Below, piece after piece: positions 36,551 to 45,208 of a stretch of 64,000 bases of DNA. The DNA is taken from the NCBI GenBank assembly GCA_003534295.1, contig DPDV01000008.1, forward strand, positions 147,086 to 211,085. The letters run 5' to 3'. The translations under genes and the position numbers were made by a program. Origin of the DNA: Clostridiales bacterium (GTDB taxonomy: Bacteria > Bacillota > Clostridia > TANB77 > CAG-508). Position 1 is the first letter of the stretch. Each line of letters opens with the position of its first letter. The notes under the pieces are model-generated. The model searched no databases and had not been told where the DNA came from. It saw nothing but the letters and a program-made list of their open reading frames with translations.

Positions 36551-36796
36551 ATGAAAAATTCACAGGAAAATTTAGAATCACTAATCGAAGCAATAAATGA
36601 ACTATTAAACGAAGTAAGAAAAGAACAAATAATGGAAAATAAAAATGCAGAAAAAAGGCATAAGGCATGTATGCAAAACCTATCTAAATTAAGGGAATAT
36701 AACAAAATTGCAGACATGACAAATCAAATATTTGAAAAAAGAATATCAAACATAGAAAATGCCTTACAAAAAATACTAAAAAGCGAAACAAAATGA
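36551..36796 (+). CDS. Small coiled-coil protein
   Basis: 81 residues from ATG 36551. Highly charged helix with heptads (ESLIEAINELLNEVRKEQ, IFEKRISNIENALQKI) throughout; no membrane segment. No family recognised; a cytoskeletal or DNA-associated helper is possible. It ends in a terminator. Confidence 0.6.
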   Translation: MKNSQENLESLIEAINELLNEVRKEQIMENKNAEKRHKACMQNLSKLREYNKIADMTNQIFEKRISNIENALQKILKSETK

Positions 36797-36809
36797 TGTT
36801 TCGCTTTTT
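36778..36809. terminator. Bidirectional terminator
   Basis: AAAAAGCGAAAC (36778-36789) pairs with GTTTCGCTTTTT (36798-36809) between convergent genes; good T runs on both strands. Confidence 0.85.
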
Positions 36810-36821
36810 ACATGCTTTTAT

Positions 36822-37658
36822 TTATCTGTTTCTCTTTATTGCAAATGTTACAAAATATATTGCTCCTGAAATTATTACAATCATTGGTCCTGTTGGTATA
36901 TTATAATAATATGATAATATTAATCCCAATACGCCTGAAAATAATGAAATTATTATAGAAAATAAATGATATGTTCTCATATTTTTTGCTATGTTTCTGC
37001 TTGATGCTGCTGGTAATATTAGTAAAGAATTAATTAATAATATTCCTATCCATCTTATAGATATCATTACTATAATTGCTATTAATACAACAAATATATT
37101 ATCAATAAGTTTTATGTTTATGCCTCTGCTTTTTGCTAACGAAGTATTTATACTTATTACATTTAATTTATTAAATGTAAAATACCAAAAACATAATACA
37201 GATATAAATGTTAAAAACAAGTATACTATTTCTACATTTGTAATACTTAAAATGTCTCCAACTAGGTAGCTTGAGTATTTGTTAAAACTACCACTTTGCG
37301 CAAGTATTGCTAAACCTAGTGCTATGGCAATTGAGGAAAATACACTTATTATTGTATCTGCACCATATGTTGTTTTGTTTTTTACCCAATTTAGTAGTAA
37401 CGCAAAAATTACAGCAAAAAATATTACAGATATATTTACATTAGATATTCCTAATAGTGTTCCTATGGCAATTCCACATATTGCAGAATGTCCAAGGGCA
37501 TCTGAAAAAAAAGCCATTTTATTATTTACTATCATTGTTCCTAATATTGCAAATACTGGCGATACTAATATTATTGCAATTAATGCATTTTTCATAAATG
37601 TATAATTAATAAATTCAAATGGTATTAATGTTTCTAAAATATTGTATATTATTTCCAT
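36822..37658 (-). CDS. znuB: Metal ABC transporter permease (ZnuB/MntB type)
   Basis: 278 residues, eight or nine membrane helices, ABC-3 family landmarks DALGHSAICGIAIG and LLINSLLILPAASSRNIAKN. It forms the membrane channel for zinc or manganese import together with the adjacent ATPase and binding protein. Confidence 0.88.
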   Translation of the reverse strand: MEIIYNILETLIPFEFINYTFMKNALIAIILVSPVFAILGTMIVNNKMAFFSDALGHSAICGIAIGTLLGISNVNISVIFFAVIFALLLNWVKNKTTYGADTIISVFSSIAIALGLAILAQSGSFNKYSSYLVGDILSITNVEIVYLFLTFISVLCFWYFTFNKLNVISINTSLAKSRGINIKLIDNIFVVLIAIIVMISIRWIGILLINSLLILPAASSRNIAKNMRTYHLFSIIISLFSGVLGLILSYYYNIPTGPMIVIISGAIYFVTFAIKRNR

Positions 37659-37675
37659 ATTTAATCTTCCTTTTA

Positions 37676-38419
37676 TTATAATTCTCCAAATCTGTTTTTA
37701 AATTCTAGGCTTTCAAATACTTCTTGTGGTGTTCCTTCTTTTATTACTTCTTTATCCAGTAATATAACTCTATCTGCATACTGATTTGCCAACTCTAAAT
37801 CATGTGATACTAAGATTATTGACATATCATATTCTGCTTTTAGTCTATTTAATATTTGATAAAAATCTCTAATTCCATTTTTGTCTATTCCAGAAACAGG
37901 TTCATCTAATATTAGTAAATTCGGAATAGGCTTTGTTGCCATTGCAATTAGTACTCTTTGAAGTTCACCACCTGATAAATCTCCTATACTTTTGTCTATT
38001 AGCCTATCTACTCCAAAAATTTTTAAATGTTCCTTTATTTCCTTATATATCTTCTTGTCTTTTTTCATAAATACGGGTATGTACGAAATACAAGAAGCAA
38101 ACATATCAAAAACAGTTGTAGGCATGTGTTTTTCAATATTAAGTTTTTGTGGCACATATCCAATTTTTATCTTTTTAGTTAAATTATCTTTTTCATCTGT
38201 AAAAATAATATTTCCTTTATGTTCTACTTCACCTAATATTGCTTTTAATAATGTACTTTTCCCTGCACCATTTCTTCCTATTATAACTGTTAGTTCTCCA
38301 CAGTGTATATGAATACTTACATTTTTTAATATTACGTCATTACCAAATTTTACACTTATGTTATTAATTTTTGTACAGTGTAAACCACATGCTTTTTTCT
38401 CATCCATTTTACTTTTCAT
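37676..38419 (-). CDS. znuC: Metal ABC transporter ATP-binding protein (ZnuC type)
   Basis: 247 residues. Walker A GRNGAGKST, Q-loop GYVPQKL, signature LSGGELQR, Walker B LLILDEPVSGID. It overlaps the binding-protein gene by 11 bases and precedes the permease by 17. Confidence 0.92.
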   Translation of the reverse strand: MKSKMDEKKACGLHCTKINNISVKFGNDVILKNVSIHIHCGELTVIIGRNGAGKSTLLKAILGEVEHKGNIIFTDEKDNLTKKIKIGYVPQKLNIEKHMPTTVFDMFASCISYIPVFMKKDKKIYKEIKEHLKIFGVDRLIDKSIGDLSGGELQRVLIAMATKPIPNLLILDEPVSGIDKNGIRDFYQILNRLKAEYDMSIILVSHDLELANQYADRVILLDKEVIKEGTPQEVFESLEFKNRFGEL

Positions 38420-39296
38420 CTCCTAATACACTTTTTAGTACTTCTAAGTTCCTGTTTGCCGCATCTATATAAGCACTTTTGTCTGTTGCTCCTGTTAATA
38501 CTGTATCTAGCTTATATATTTTTGCATTAGTTTCATTTGCCAATATTTCTGCATTTTTAATGCTATCATCCTTACCAATTAATATTATTTTAATATTTTC
38601 TGTATTCATCTTATTTATTATATTTTTTATGCTTTCTGCTGACATTGAGTTTTCGTCATGATCTGTATGTAAAGAAATATATTCCAATTTTATATCTTTT
38701 GCCAAATATTCCAAGGCTTCATTTAAGCATATAGCCTTTTGCCCATTAAGTTCTTGCGAAATTTCCTCATATTGTTTTTCAACTTTTTCTAAATCCTTTA
38801 TATATTTTTCTGTATTTTCTTCATATATCTGCTTATTCTCTGAATTTTGCTGTATTAATACTTGCGATATTTCTTTTACTTGATTAATATAATTTTCTAT
38901 ACTCGTCCACACATGTGGATTTACCTCGTCTTCTTTTATTACATTTTTTATATTTATACTTGCATCTAGCACTTTCAAATTAGGATATATTGTAAAAATT
39001 TTGTCCATAAATATTTCTAATCCTAATCCATTTTGTATAAAAATATCTGCATTTTCTATTTTTTTCATATCATTTGTGGTAAGCGTGTAATCATGTATAC
39101 ATCCTGTATTTTGTTCTGTCATATTTACTAATTGAACATTATTAGCTCCATCAGTTATATTTCTTGCAATTATATACATTGGGTAAAATGATGTGACTAT
39201 TTTATAGTTTTCTTTTTGAACTTCTGTTTTTGCACATCCTGTTAATGTAAACAAACTCACAATTAAACTTATAAATATCACAATTTTAGTTTTCAA
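38409..39296 (-). CDS. znuA: Metal ABC transporter substrate-binding lipoprotein (ZnuA type)
   Basis: 295 residues from TTG 39296, chosen because GAGGTGG lies just upstream and the signal peptide begins there; an ATG further up lies inside rpsR. The lipobox is LTGC near residue 20. Metal ligands are likely in CIHDYTL, NPHVWTS and LHTDHDENSMSAE. It lacks the His-rich loop of high-affinity zinc proteins, so zinc versus manganese is open. Confidence 0.85.
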   Translation of the reverse strand: MKTKIVIFISLIVSLFTLTGCAKTEVQKENYKIVTSFYPMYIIARNITDGANNVQLVNMTEQNTGCIHDYTLTTNDMKKIENADIFIQNGLGLEIFMDKIFTIYPNLKVLDASINIKNVIKEDEVNPHVWTSIENYINQVKEISQVLIQQNSENKQIYEENTEKYIKDLEKVEKQYEEISQELNGQKAICLNEALEYLAKDIKLEYISLHTDHDENSMSAESIKNIINKMNTENIKIILIGKDDSIKNAEILANETNAKIYKLDTVLTGATDKSAYIDAANRNLEVLKSVLGDEK

Positions 39297-39349
39297 TATT
39301 TCCACCTCACAGCTTTCAAAATCTTTTTTATCTTTATAATTCAAAATAT

Positions 39350-39374
39350 GGGAACATATTTTATATATGTCCCC
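39350..39374 (-). terminator. Weak hairpin after rpsR
   Basis: GGGAACATA pairs with TATGTCCC with one bulge, 12 bases beyond the rpsR stop; the T run is poor. Confidence 0.35.
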
Positions 39375-39385
39375 ACTTTTTGTTA

Positions 39386-39679
39386 CTATTCTTGTGTATA
39401 TGGTAATACAGCTATTTGTCTTGCTCTTTTTATTGCTAATGTTATATCTCTTTGATGTTTTGCACATGCTCCAGTTGCTCTTCTTGGAAGAATTTTACCT
39501 TTATCATTGGTAAACTTTTTCAACTGTTCTGCATTTTTGTAATCTAACACTAGATTTTTATCAGCACATAATGGACAAACTTTTTTTCTAACTTTTCTAA
39601 ATTTAAGGTTGAAATCTTCATCCATATTGTTGCTTCTATTATTATTTCTTTTATTTTTCTTGTTATCTGCCATTTTCAT
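39386..39679 (-). CDS. rpsR: 30S ribosomal protein S18
   Basis: 97 residues; a KKVCPLC start of the conserved part, then [21 protein letters not shown]. The N-terminus carries an extra basic Asn/Lys-rich extension of ~25 residues. The start follows AGGAGGGAAATG. Last gene of rpsF-ssb-rpsR. Confidence 0.96.
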   Translation of the reverse strand: MKMADNKKNKRNNNRSNNMDEDFNLKFRKVRKKVCPLCADKNLVLDYKNAEQLKKFTNDKGKILPRRATGACAKHQRDITLAIKRARQIAVLPYTQE

Positions 39680-39694
39680 TTCCCTCCTACTTTT

Positions 39695-40120
39695 TTAAAA
39701 TGGTAGGTCATCTCCTGAAGATATTTCAAAATCAGAATTAGGATTAGCTGATGGCATTGCACCAAATGTTGCATCAAAATTTGCACTTGCGTCTCCATCT
39801 CTTTTGCTATCTGCAAAATATGCTTCTTCTGCAACAACTTCTGTTATGTAATGCTTTTGTCCTTGTTCATCATCCCAATTTCTTGTTTGAATTCTTCCTA
39901 TTATTCCTACTTGTTGACCTTTTTTAAAATATTTACTACAGAATTCACCTAATTTGCTCCATGCAACTACATTGATAAAATCTGCTTGTCTTTCTTCTCC
40001 TGGCTTTGTAAATCTTCTATTTACAGCTAAGCTAAAAGAAGCTACTAATGTATTGTTTGTTTGAGTATATCTAACTTCTGGATCTCTTGTTAATCTTCCC
40101 ATTAAAATTACTTTGTTCAT
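39695..40120 (-). CDS. ssb: Single-stranded DNA-binding protein
   Basis: 141 residues. OB fold (NKVILMGRLTRDPEVRYTQ, FINVVAWSKLGEF) followed by an acidic tail ending in DDLPF, the protein-interaction tip. Between rpsF and rpsR as in most Firmicutes. Confidence 0.96.
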   Translation of the reverse strand: MNKVILMGRLTRDPEVRYTQTNNTLVASFSLAVNRRFTKPGEERQADFINVVAWSKLGEFCSKYFKKGQQVGIIGRIQTRNWDDEQGQKHYITEVVAEEAYFADSKRDGDASANFDATFGAMPSANPNSDFEISSGDDLPF

Positions 40121-40160
40121 ACTACACCTTACCTTTCAATTTAAGGCCCCCGAATTCTAA

Positions 40161-40445
40161 TTATTCCTCTACTCTTACTACTATAAATTTTAGAACTTCA
40201 TCTGTTATTCTGTAGTTTCTTTCAAGTTCTACTATTAATTCTGGTTGAGCTTCAAAGTTAATTATTACGTAGTATCCTTCTTTATTCTTCTTAACTTCAT
40301 AAGCTAATTTCTTTTTGCCTACTTCATCAACTTTTTCTACTTTACCTGCATTATTAATCAAATCTGTAAATTTTTGTACTAATGTTTTAATCTTTTCTGC
40401 TTCAACAGTTGGATTAATAATGATAACACTTTCGTATTTATTCAT
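40161..40445 (-). CDS. rpsF: 30S ribosomal protein S6
   Basis: 94 residues with YESVIIINPTVEAEKI and EVKKNKEGYYVIINFEA. AAGGAGGTG site upstream. First gene of the operon; S6 with S18 often binds such leaders, but I could not fold a specific motif here. Confidence 0.96.
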   Translation of the reverse strand: MNKYESVIIINPTVEAEKIKTLVQKFTDLINNAGKVEKVDEVGKKKLAYEVKKNKEGYYVIINFEAQPELIVELERNYRITDEVLKFIVVRVEE

Positions 40446-40585
40446 TATCTTTCACCTCCTTATGGATTATAGCCTGTCTTTAAAAACAAGCAAGGATGGC
40501 CTCTAGCCACTTATAACGTTTAATATTCTACCATAATTTTGCACATAAATCAAGGCTTTTATAAAAAAAATCCGAATATAGAATT

Positions 40586-40620
40586 GAGGAGGATATCTTG
40601 CATGTATGGATATCCTCCTC
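40586..40620. repeat. Perfect inverted repeat after the atypical ORF
   Basis: GAGGAGGATATC (40586-40597) and GATATCCTCCTC (40609-40620). GC-rich for this genome; possibly the terminator of the 40626 gene though no T run follows directly on the minus strand. Confidence 0.55.
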
Positions 40621-40625
40621 TCTCT

Positions 40626-40874
40626 TTACTTCAACTCCTGCAATCCTGCCTCACGCAGGATTGCAAGATTATTGTCGTTTTTTATCACGACAATGAATTC
40701 ATTTTGAGAAACGAACCATATTTCTGATTCCTCATCATATAATTCGTTCTCCACGAGAATGAATGTTCCTTCATCCTTGTGTGTGCCAAACTCGATTGGC
40801 TCTCCACCCACAAATACCTTTATGGGTCCCTTTATCCGGTGCCATCGTCCAACAAACCTACTTTTATCTACCAT
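40626..40874 (-). CDS. Compositionally atypical small hypothetical protein
   Basis: 82 residues from ATG 40874 with a strong AAAGGAGAG site. No family recognised; soluble, acidic. Base composition is clearly more GC-rich than neighbours, and the coding DNA holds perfect inverted repeats (GCAATCCTGC/GCAGGATTGC, ATTGTCG/CGACAAT). It contains the window's only in-frame CGG that is not at a frame break (40838-40836, Trp-His-Arg); a +1 shift there would stop at once. This suggests recent acquisition or that the ORF is not translated conventionally. Confidence 0.5.
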   Translation of the reverse strand: MVDKSRFVGRWHRIKGPIKVFVGGEPIEFGTHKDEGTFILVENELYDEESEIWFVSQNEFIVVIKNDNNLAILREAGLQELK

Positions 40875-41052
40875 GCTGTCTCTCCTTTCTCTACTACTTT
40901 TAGTCAAGGTTACATTAAGTAATAGTTTTATGATGTCATTCCTAGGTATGACTGGTTACTCGCCTTGAAAATTTCTTTCGCCACCTTTTGCATACTTAAA
41001 CAAGAAAAAATTCTTGCTGTTGCTTCTCCTCCCGTCTTGGGAGTTTATGCAA

Positions 41053-41718
41053 TTAAGATATCATATTTTTCGCGTTTTGTAAACCCTTTATGGTATTTTT
41101 CTGTAATTTATATTTTTGGTTTTCCAGAACTACTAAATACCATAAATATGTAATAATTATTAGTATTGCTATATTGTGTATATATAATATCACTATACTG
41201 CTTATTGCAGTTAGGATCACTACTGTTATATTCGAGATTTTATTTATATAATCACGTGACTTTTGTAGTCCAAATTTTATATGTAATATTTCTTTTATTA
41301 TTCTTCCACCATCTAATGGATATATAGGAATAAAGTTGAATATGCCTATTAATGCATTTGAATAAATAATTATTAAACTCTTTTCCATATTCCCTTTTGT
41401 TATTAATAGAGTAAAAAATATTATAGCAATATTAGTAAGTGGCCCAGCCAGTGCAATTATAGCCCTTTTTACACATAGAATTGTTCCCTTGTTTACTTTT
41501 CTATTATATTCTTCACAAAGTACTTTAAATTCTATTTGCAGTCCATAAGGAGTAATATTTATAGATATAGGTTTAAATCCCAATAACATACCTATTATTA
41601 AATGTCCTAATTCATGTACAAATGCAAATAACATTAATATTGCATATATTTTTATTTGTTTTGTTATTATATAAATAAGCGCAAAAAGAAATATTTTTAA
41701 ATCTATTTTTATACTCAT
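41053..41718 (-). CDS. spoIVFB: M50 site-2 protease, SpoIVFB-like
   Basis: 221 residues, about six membrane helices. The zinc motif HELGH lies in the second helix and the second metal motif (Asp in PIYPLDGGRI) further on. SpoIVFB is the intramembrane protease that activates pro-sigma K in the mother cell. Its coupling to an upstream M23-domain gene supports this identity over a general M50 protease. Confidence 0.8.
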   Translation of the reverse strand: MSIKIDLKIFLFALIYIITKQIKIYAILMLFAFVHELGHLIIGMLLGFKPISINITPYGLQIEFKVLCEEYNRKVNKGTILCVKRAIIALAGPLTNIAIIFFTLLITKGNMEKSLIIIYSNALIGIFNFIPIYPLDGGRIIKEILHIKFGLQKSRDYINKISNITVVILTAISSIVILYIHNIAILIIITYLWYLVVLENQKYKLQKNTIKGLQNAKNMIS

Positions 41719-41740
41719 TTTTGTCCTTTCTCTTTTTACT

Positions 41741-42656
41741 CTAAAAATCCATTACATATTCTGGGTCTATTACTCTTTCGTCTTTTATTATTTCAAAATG
41801 AAGGTGCGGACCTGTTGCTTTCCCTGTTTCTCCAACCTCTGCTATTATATCTCCTTGCTTAACTTTATCCCCTTTTTCTACTAAAAGCTTGCTACAATGT
41901 CCATATAGTGTTTTTACGCAATTATCTTTTATTACTATATAGTTACCGGTAATCTCTATCTGTTCCAGATATTATTACCTCTCCATCCATTGCAGATTTT
42001 ATTGATGTTCCTGCTTCTGCGCCTAAATCTATTCCTTGATGATTTTCTGATATTATATCTGTAGGCTCTCTTTTACCAAATCTTGATGTTACTATTCCTT
42101 GTATTGGTAAAATTAAATTGTAGTTTTCTTTTACATAGTCTGCATCTAACTCCATTTGCGTTTTCGGTGCTGATGGCTCAGAAACTACTGCAACTATTTC
42201 TGCATTTCCTCCACCGCCCACTCCATTATTTTCTTTTTTCTCCTCCTCCTCGTTTTTTTCTTCTGTTGGTTCTTTGTTTTCATTACTTTGTAGCTCCTCT
42301 TTTTCTTCGTTTTGTATTTTTTCATTTTCCTCTATATTGGGTTGTTTCTGCTTATTTATAAATACTATTGCATTATTGTATAAGTTATTAAAGTTCACAT
42401 CATATTTTAATATCTCTGATGTCCTTTCCATTACATCTTGTGAAAAAATGTAATTATTATTTTTTATAAGATAAAATATAAAATATATTACTGTACATAT
42501 TAATAGTTGTAATATCATTTTTTTAAATAATGGCAGTGTTGTTTTTTGTCCCGAGTTTACCGTAGAAGAAGATACTCTTATATCTCTATTTTGCCTTCTA
42601 TTATATATTTCTTCTGCTCTTCTTATTCTTTCTTCTATACTTATGGTTCTTTCCAT
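41741..42656 (-). CDS. spoIVFA: M23/LytM-domain membrane protein, SpoIVFA-like, with a +1 shift site
   Basis: Start ATG 42656 (MERTISIEERIRR; GAGGTG site). One membrane helix near residues 45-63, a Glu/Lys-rich linker, then the LytM domain. Zero frame stops at TAA 41945-41943, right after CGG 41948-41946. Skipping the C (GAT TAC GGT AAC TAT) continues the domain through YGHCSKLL to GPHLHFEI, ending at 41741. Both catalytic zinc motifs (NHQGID and HLH) are intact, unlike Bacillus SpoIVFA. It would hold and regulate the M50 protease encoded 22 bases downstream. Without the shift the HLH half is lost. Confidence 0.8.
41946..41948 (-). other. In-frame CGG at a +1 frameshift point in the spoIVFA-like gene
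   Basis: Zero frame is TAC CGG TAA: the codon after CGG is a stop. Skipping the C reads TAC GGT AAC (Tyr-Gly-Asn), a conserved turn of LytM domains. Confidence 0.75.
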
Positions 42657-42725
42657 AATAAAAACACCTCTTCCTTTGTAATGTTTTTTAAATTTATATT
42701 CCATAAAGAGATGTTTTATACCTAT

Positions 42726-43058
42726 TTATATTAAATTAAATAATAAGCTTATAAATAATATTATGCTTAACCCTATATTTATTCTTTTTAATGTTTTATA
42801 CTTATTTTCTATTTTTTTTATTTCTTTATTTTTTTTGTTTTTCTCAACTTTTGTTATATAGTCTGTTATAAGCATTTCCGCTTCTTTAGTTATATAATTT
42901 CCAAATTTATGTTTCTCACTTTTTTGCTCCGTTTTTCCCTTGTTTTCTACATACTCTGGTTTTTTTATTTTTTGATTTTGTTTTAATACAATAATTGCTT
43001 CTTCTACTAAATTAGATGGCAAATCTTTAAGTACTACTATATTTCTCATATCTTCCAT
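42726..43058 (-). CDS. Hypothetical protein with C-terminal membrane anchor
   Basis: 110 residues from ATG 43058 (GGTGGAGGT site). Charged helical body and one C-terminal hydrophobic helix (INIGLSIILFISLLFNLI), so tail-anchored facing the cytoplasm. It overlaps no gene but sits between yyaC and the spoIVFA-like gene, possibly the same sporulation operon. No family recognised. Confidence 0.55.
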   Translation of the reverse strand: MEDMRNIVVLKDLPSNLVEEAIIVLKQNQKIKKPEYVENKGKTEQKSEKHKFGNYITKEAEMLITDYITKVEKNKKNKEIKKIENKYKTLKRINIGLSIILFISLLFNLI

Positions 43059-43113
43059 ATTTATATATACCTCCACCTTTAATATATATAAATTATTTCC
43101 AATTTTTCCACTT

Positions 43114-43638
43114 TTATACAATACTATTTATTACCTTGTTTATTCCTTCTGTAACTTCATTTGACATTTTTTCTATTACCTTTTTATTAACTAAAGTTAA
43201 TTCTCTAAAATTTGTTAAAATTTCTTCTTCATCTTTGCCTACTACTCCTTTTATATTTATATGTGATTCTAAATATATGCCATTGTTTACTGCTTTTCCT
43301 AATGTTATTCCACCCCAATTTACTATTATTTTTCCTATGTCTGCATTTTTTCCCATTGCCGAATCTACGCATATTACACATGGATTTAAGTACTTTATTT
43401 TTATATTATCATTTATTTCTTTTATGTTCTCATAATTAACTGGAGTTTCTGTCGTACCTATAATAGCAATATTTGTACCTAATTTTTGCTTTAATTTAGC
43501 CCCTACTATAGGTCCCAAACTGTCTCCTGTTATTTTATTACTTCCTACACAAATAAATATTATATCTGTAAAGTTATTTTTTAAGTTTAGTCTATAAAAT
43601 CTACTGCCAAAATCTATAACAAACTGCTCATAAAACAT
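43114..43638 (-). CDS. yyaC: YyaC-like protein (spore-protease fold)
   Basis: 174 residues. ICVGSNKITGDSLGPIVG and CVDSAMGKNADIG match YyaC, a paralogue of the germination protease GPR made in sporulating cells. Its target is not established. Neighbouring spoIVFA/B-like genes support a sporulation locus. Confidence 0.82.
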   Translation of the reverse strand: MFYEQFVIDFGSRFYRLNLKNNFTDIIFICVGSNKITGDSLGPIVGAKLKQKLGTNIAIIGTTETPVNYENIKEINDNIKIKYLNPCVICVDSAMGKNADIGKIIVNWGGITLGKAVNNGIYLESHINIKGVVGKDEEEILTNFRELTLVNKKVIEKMSNEVTEGINKVINSIV

Positions 43639-43669
43639 ATTAATTTTGTCCTCCCTATTTTATATATCT

Positions 43670-43915
43670 CTATTCTTTTCTTGCTGATATTATTATATTA
43701 ATTTCTTCATTTTGGGAATATTTTTTAATAATGTTTTCTGAAAAGCTTGCTACATCGTTAGAAACGATTATTGTATCATACTGTTTTTTCACAAGTTCTT
43801 CTATCTTTTTATCTGTTTGCTCTAAGTCCTGTAATTTAAAAACATCAAAACCTAATTTTTCAGGCAATGAAAAACTTTTAGTATCATTCGCATATTTAAT
43901 CCAAGAGATTTTCAT
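43670..43915 (-). CDS. Small V-ATPase subunit F-like protein
   Basis: 81 residues from ATG 43915 (GGAGG site). The pattern YDTIIVSNDVASFSENIIKKY and the final INIIISARKE resemble the subunit F / NtpG fold. There are no other ATPase genes nearby, so it is probably a stand-alone relative with another role. It is immediately upstream of yyaC. Confidence 0.5.
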   Translation of the reverse strand: MKISWIKYANDTKSFSLPEKLGFDVFKLQDLEQTDKKIEELVKKQYDTIIVSNDVASFSENIIKKYSQNEEINIIISARKE

Positions 43916-43983
43916 AAGAGCCTCCATATAGCATTTTTATTATTTTTTGATGTTTATCAATTTTTTATTCAATTATATTTTTA

Positions 43984-44493
43984 TTACTCTAACAACTTTA
44001 GTATATCTTCATCGTTTTTTAATTCATCTGACAGTATATACTCTTTTGCTTTTTTGTTTTGTTTTATGGCTTCTATTACAACATCCTTATCTTTTCTCAG
44101 TCTAGCGCTTGCATATTTTAAAATTATGCCTTTATTCTTAACCGCTTCTAAAACGACTTGTTTGTCATTTCTTAATGTTTGTGAAGCATAATATAATCCT
44201 TGTCCATTTTTTTGTACTGCTGCTAAAACTACTTCTTTGTCATCTCTTAGCTTTTCGCTCGCATAGCAGATAGTCCACCCCACCTTTTTTACAGATTCTA
44301 AAACAATCTCTTTATCTCCTTTTAGTTCTATACTAGCAAATTCTAAAGCCTCTGGATCATTTTTTACAGCCTCTAAAACTACTTCTTTATCTTTTTTAAA
44401 ATCCTCACTTGCTAAGTCAAGAATTTTCCCCTGCTGTCTCACTTGGCCTAAAACGTATTCTTTATCACTATTTTTCTCAATATTAAAATCCAT
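43984..44493 (-). CDS. DUF4116 repeat protein
   Basis: 169 residues from ATG 44493 (GGAGAT site). Five to six ~25-residue repeats of the form LRxDKEVVLEAVKxxGxxLxYAS, typical of DUF4116. These repeats form helical arrays in bacterial and phage proteins; function unknown. Confidence 0.8.
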   Translation of the reverse strand: MDFNIEKNSDKEYVLGQVRQQGKILDLASEDFKKDKEVVLEAVKNDPEALEFASIELKGDKEIVLESVKKVGWTICYASEKLRDDKEVVLAAVQKNGQGLYYASQTLRNDKQVVLEAVKNKGIILKYASARLRKDKDVVIEAIKQNKKAKEYILSDELKNDEDILKLLE

Positions 44494-44629
44494 TTTGTCA
44501 TCTCCTATTTCCTTCAATATACAATATAAAAGCTTAAAAAACAAGAGTCCAACATAAATTTATAATTGACTTTTGGTGTTTTTTGTCATATTATGTTATA
44601 TATATTTTTAGAAAGGATTGGTTTTTATA

Positions 44630-45130
44630 ATGTTAAAAGAATTTAAAGATTTTGCTACTCGAGGAAATATATTTGATATGGCTATTGGTATTATTATAGG
44701 CGGTGCTTTTCAAAAAATAGTTACCTCTTTAGTTAATGATATTGTTATGCCCTCAATTTCTATAGTTACTGGAAAAGTAGATTTTTCTACTTTGGCATTC
44801 ACAGTAGGCGATGTTTCTATTAAATATGGAAATTTTATAACTGCAATTATAGACTTTTTAATTATTGCTTTTTCAATTTTTATTGCTATTCGTTCTGCTA
44901 ATAAAATAAATAAAAAATTAGCAGACAGTGCCAAAGGTAATTTTGAAAAGATTACTAAAAAAGGAAAAGAAAGATTAGAAAAATTATCGAAAAAGAATAG
45001 ATTGTTCAAAATAAAAGAAAAAAAACAAGAGCCTGCTCCAGAACCAGAAACAAAAATATGTCCATTCTGTTTTTCAGAAATCAATTATAAAGCTGTTAAA
45101 TGTCCTCATTGTACATCAGATTTAAACTAA
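44630..45130 (+). CDS. mscL: Large-conductance mechanosensitive channel with C-terminal zinc ribbon
   Basis: 166 residues from ATG 44630. MscL core: [20 protein letters not shown], two transmembrane helices, basic cytoplasmic helix. Unlike most MscL, a zinc ribbon is appended (CPFC and CPHC, residues ~145-161). It releases solutes on osmotic downshock; the ribbon may mediate an unknown interaction. Confidence 0.92.
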   Translation: MLKEFKDFATRGNIFDMAIGIIIGGAFQKIVTSLVNDIVMPSISIVTGKVDFSTLAFTVGDVSIKYGNFITAIIDFLIIAFSIFIAIRSANKINKKLADSAKGNFEKITKKGKERLEKLSKKNRLFKIKEKKQEPAPEPETKICPFCFSEINYKAVKCPHCTSDLN

Positions 45131-45178
45131 AACACAGGTCCATCGGTTGTACCGATGAACCTGCGGGGAGATTTCCCT

Positions 45179-45208
45179 CTCCCAATCTTATTTAAATAAG
45201 ATTGGGAG
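45179..45208. repeat. Perfect 30-bp palindrome at the 3' end of the atypical ORF 45188
   Basis: CTCCCAATCTTATTT is followed directly by its reverse complement. Just to the left, 45135-45163 holds another stem (CAGGTCCATCGG against CCGATGAACCTG with a mismatch). They may terminate mscL and the 45188 gene. Confidence 0.65.

Noticed and set aside
12609..41948. Simple reassignment of CGG to another amino acid
   Set aside because: Reading CGG as any residue leaves the zero frame, which stops within zero to nine codons; only a +1 move restores the proteins.
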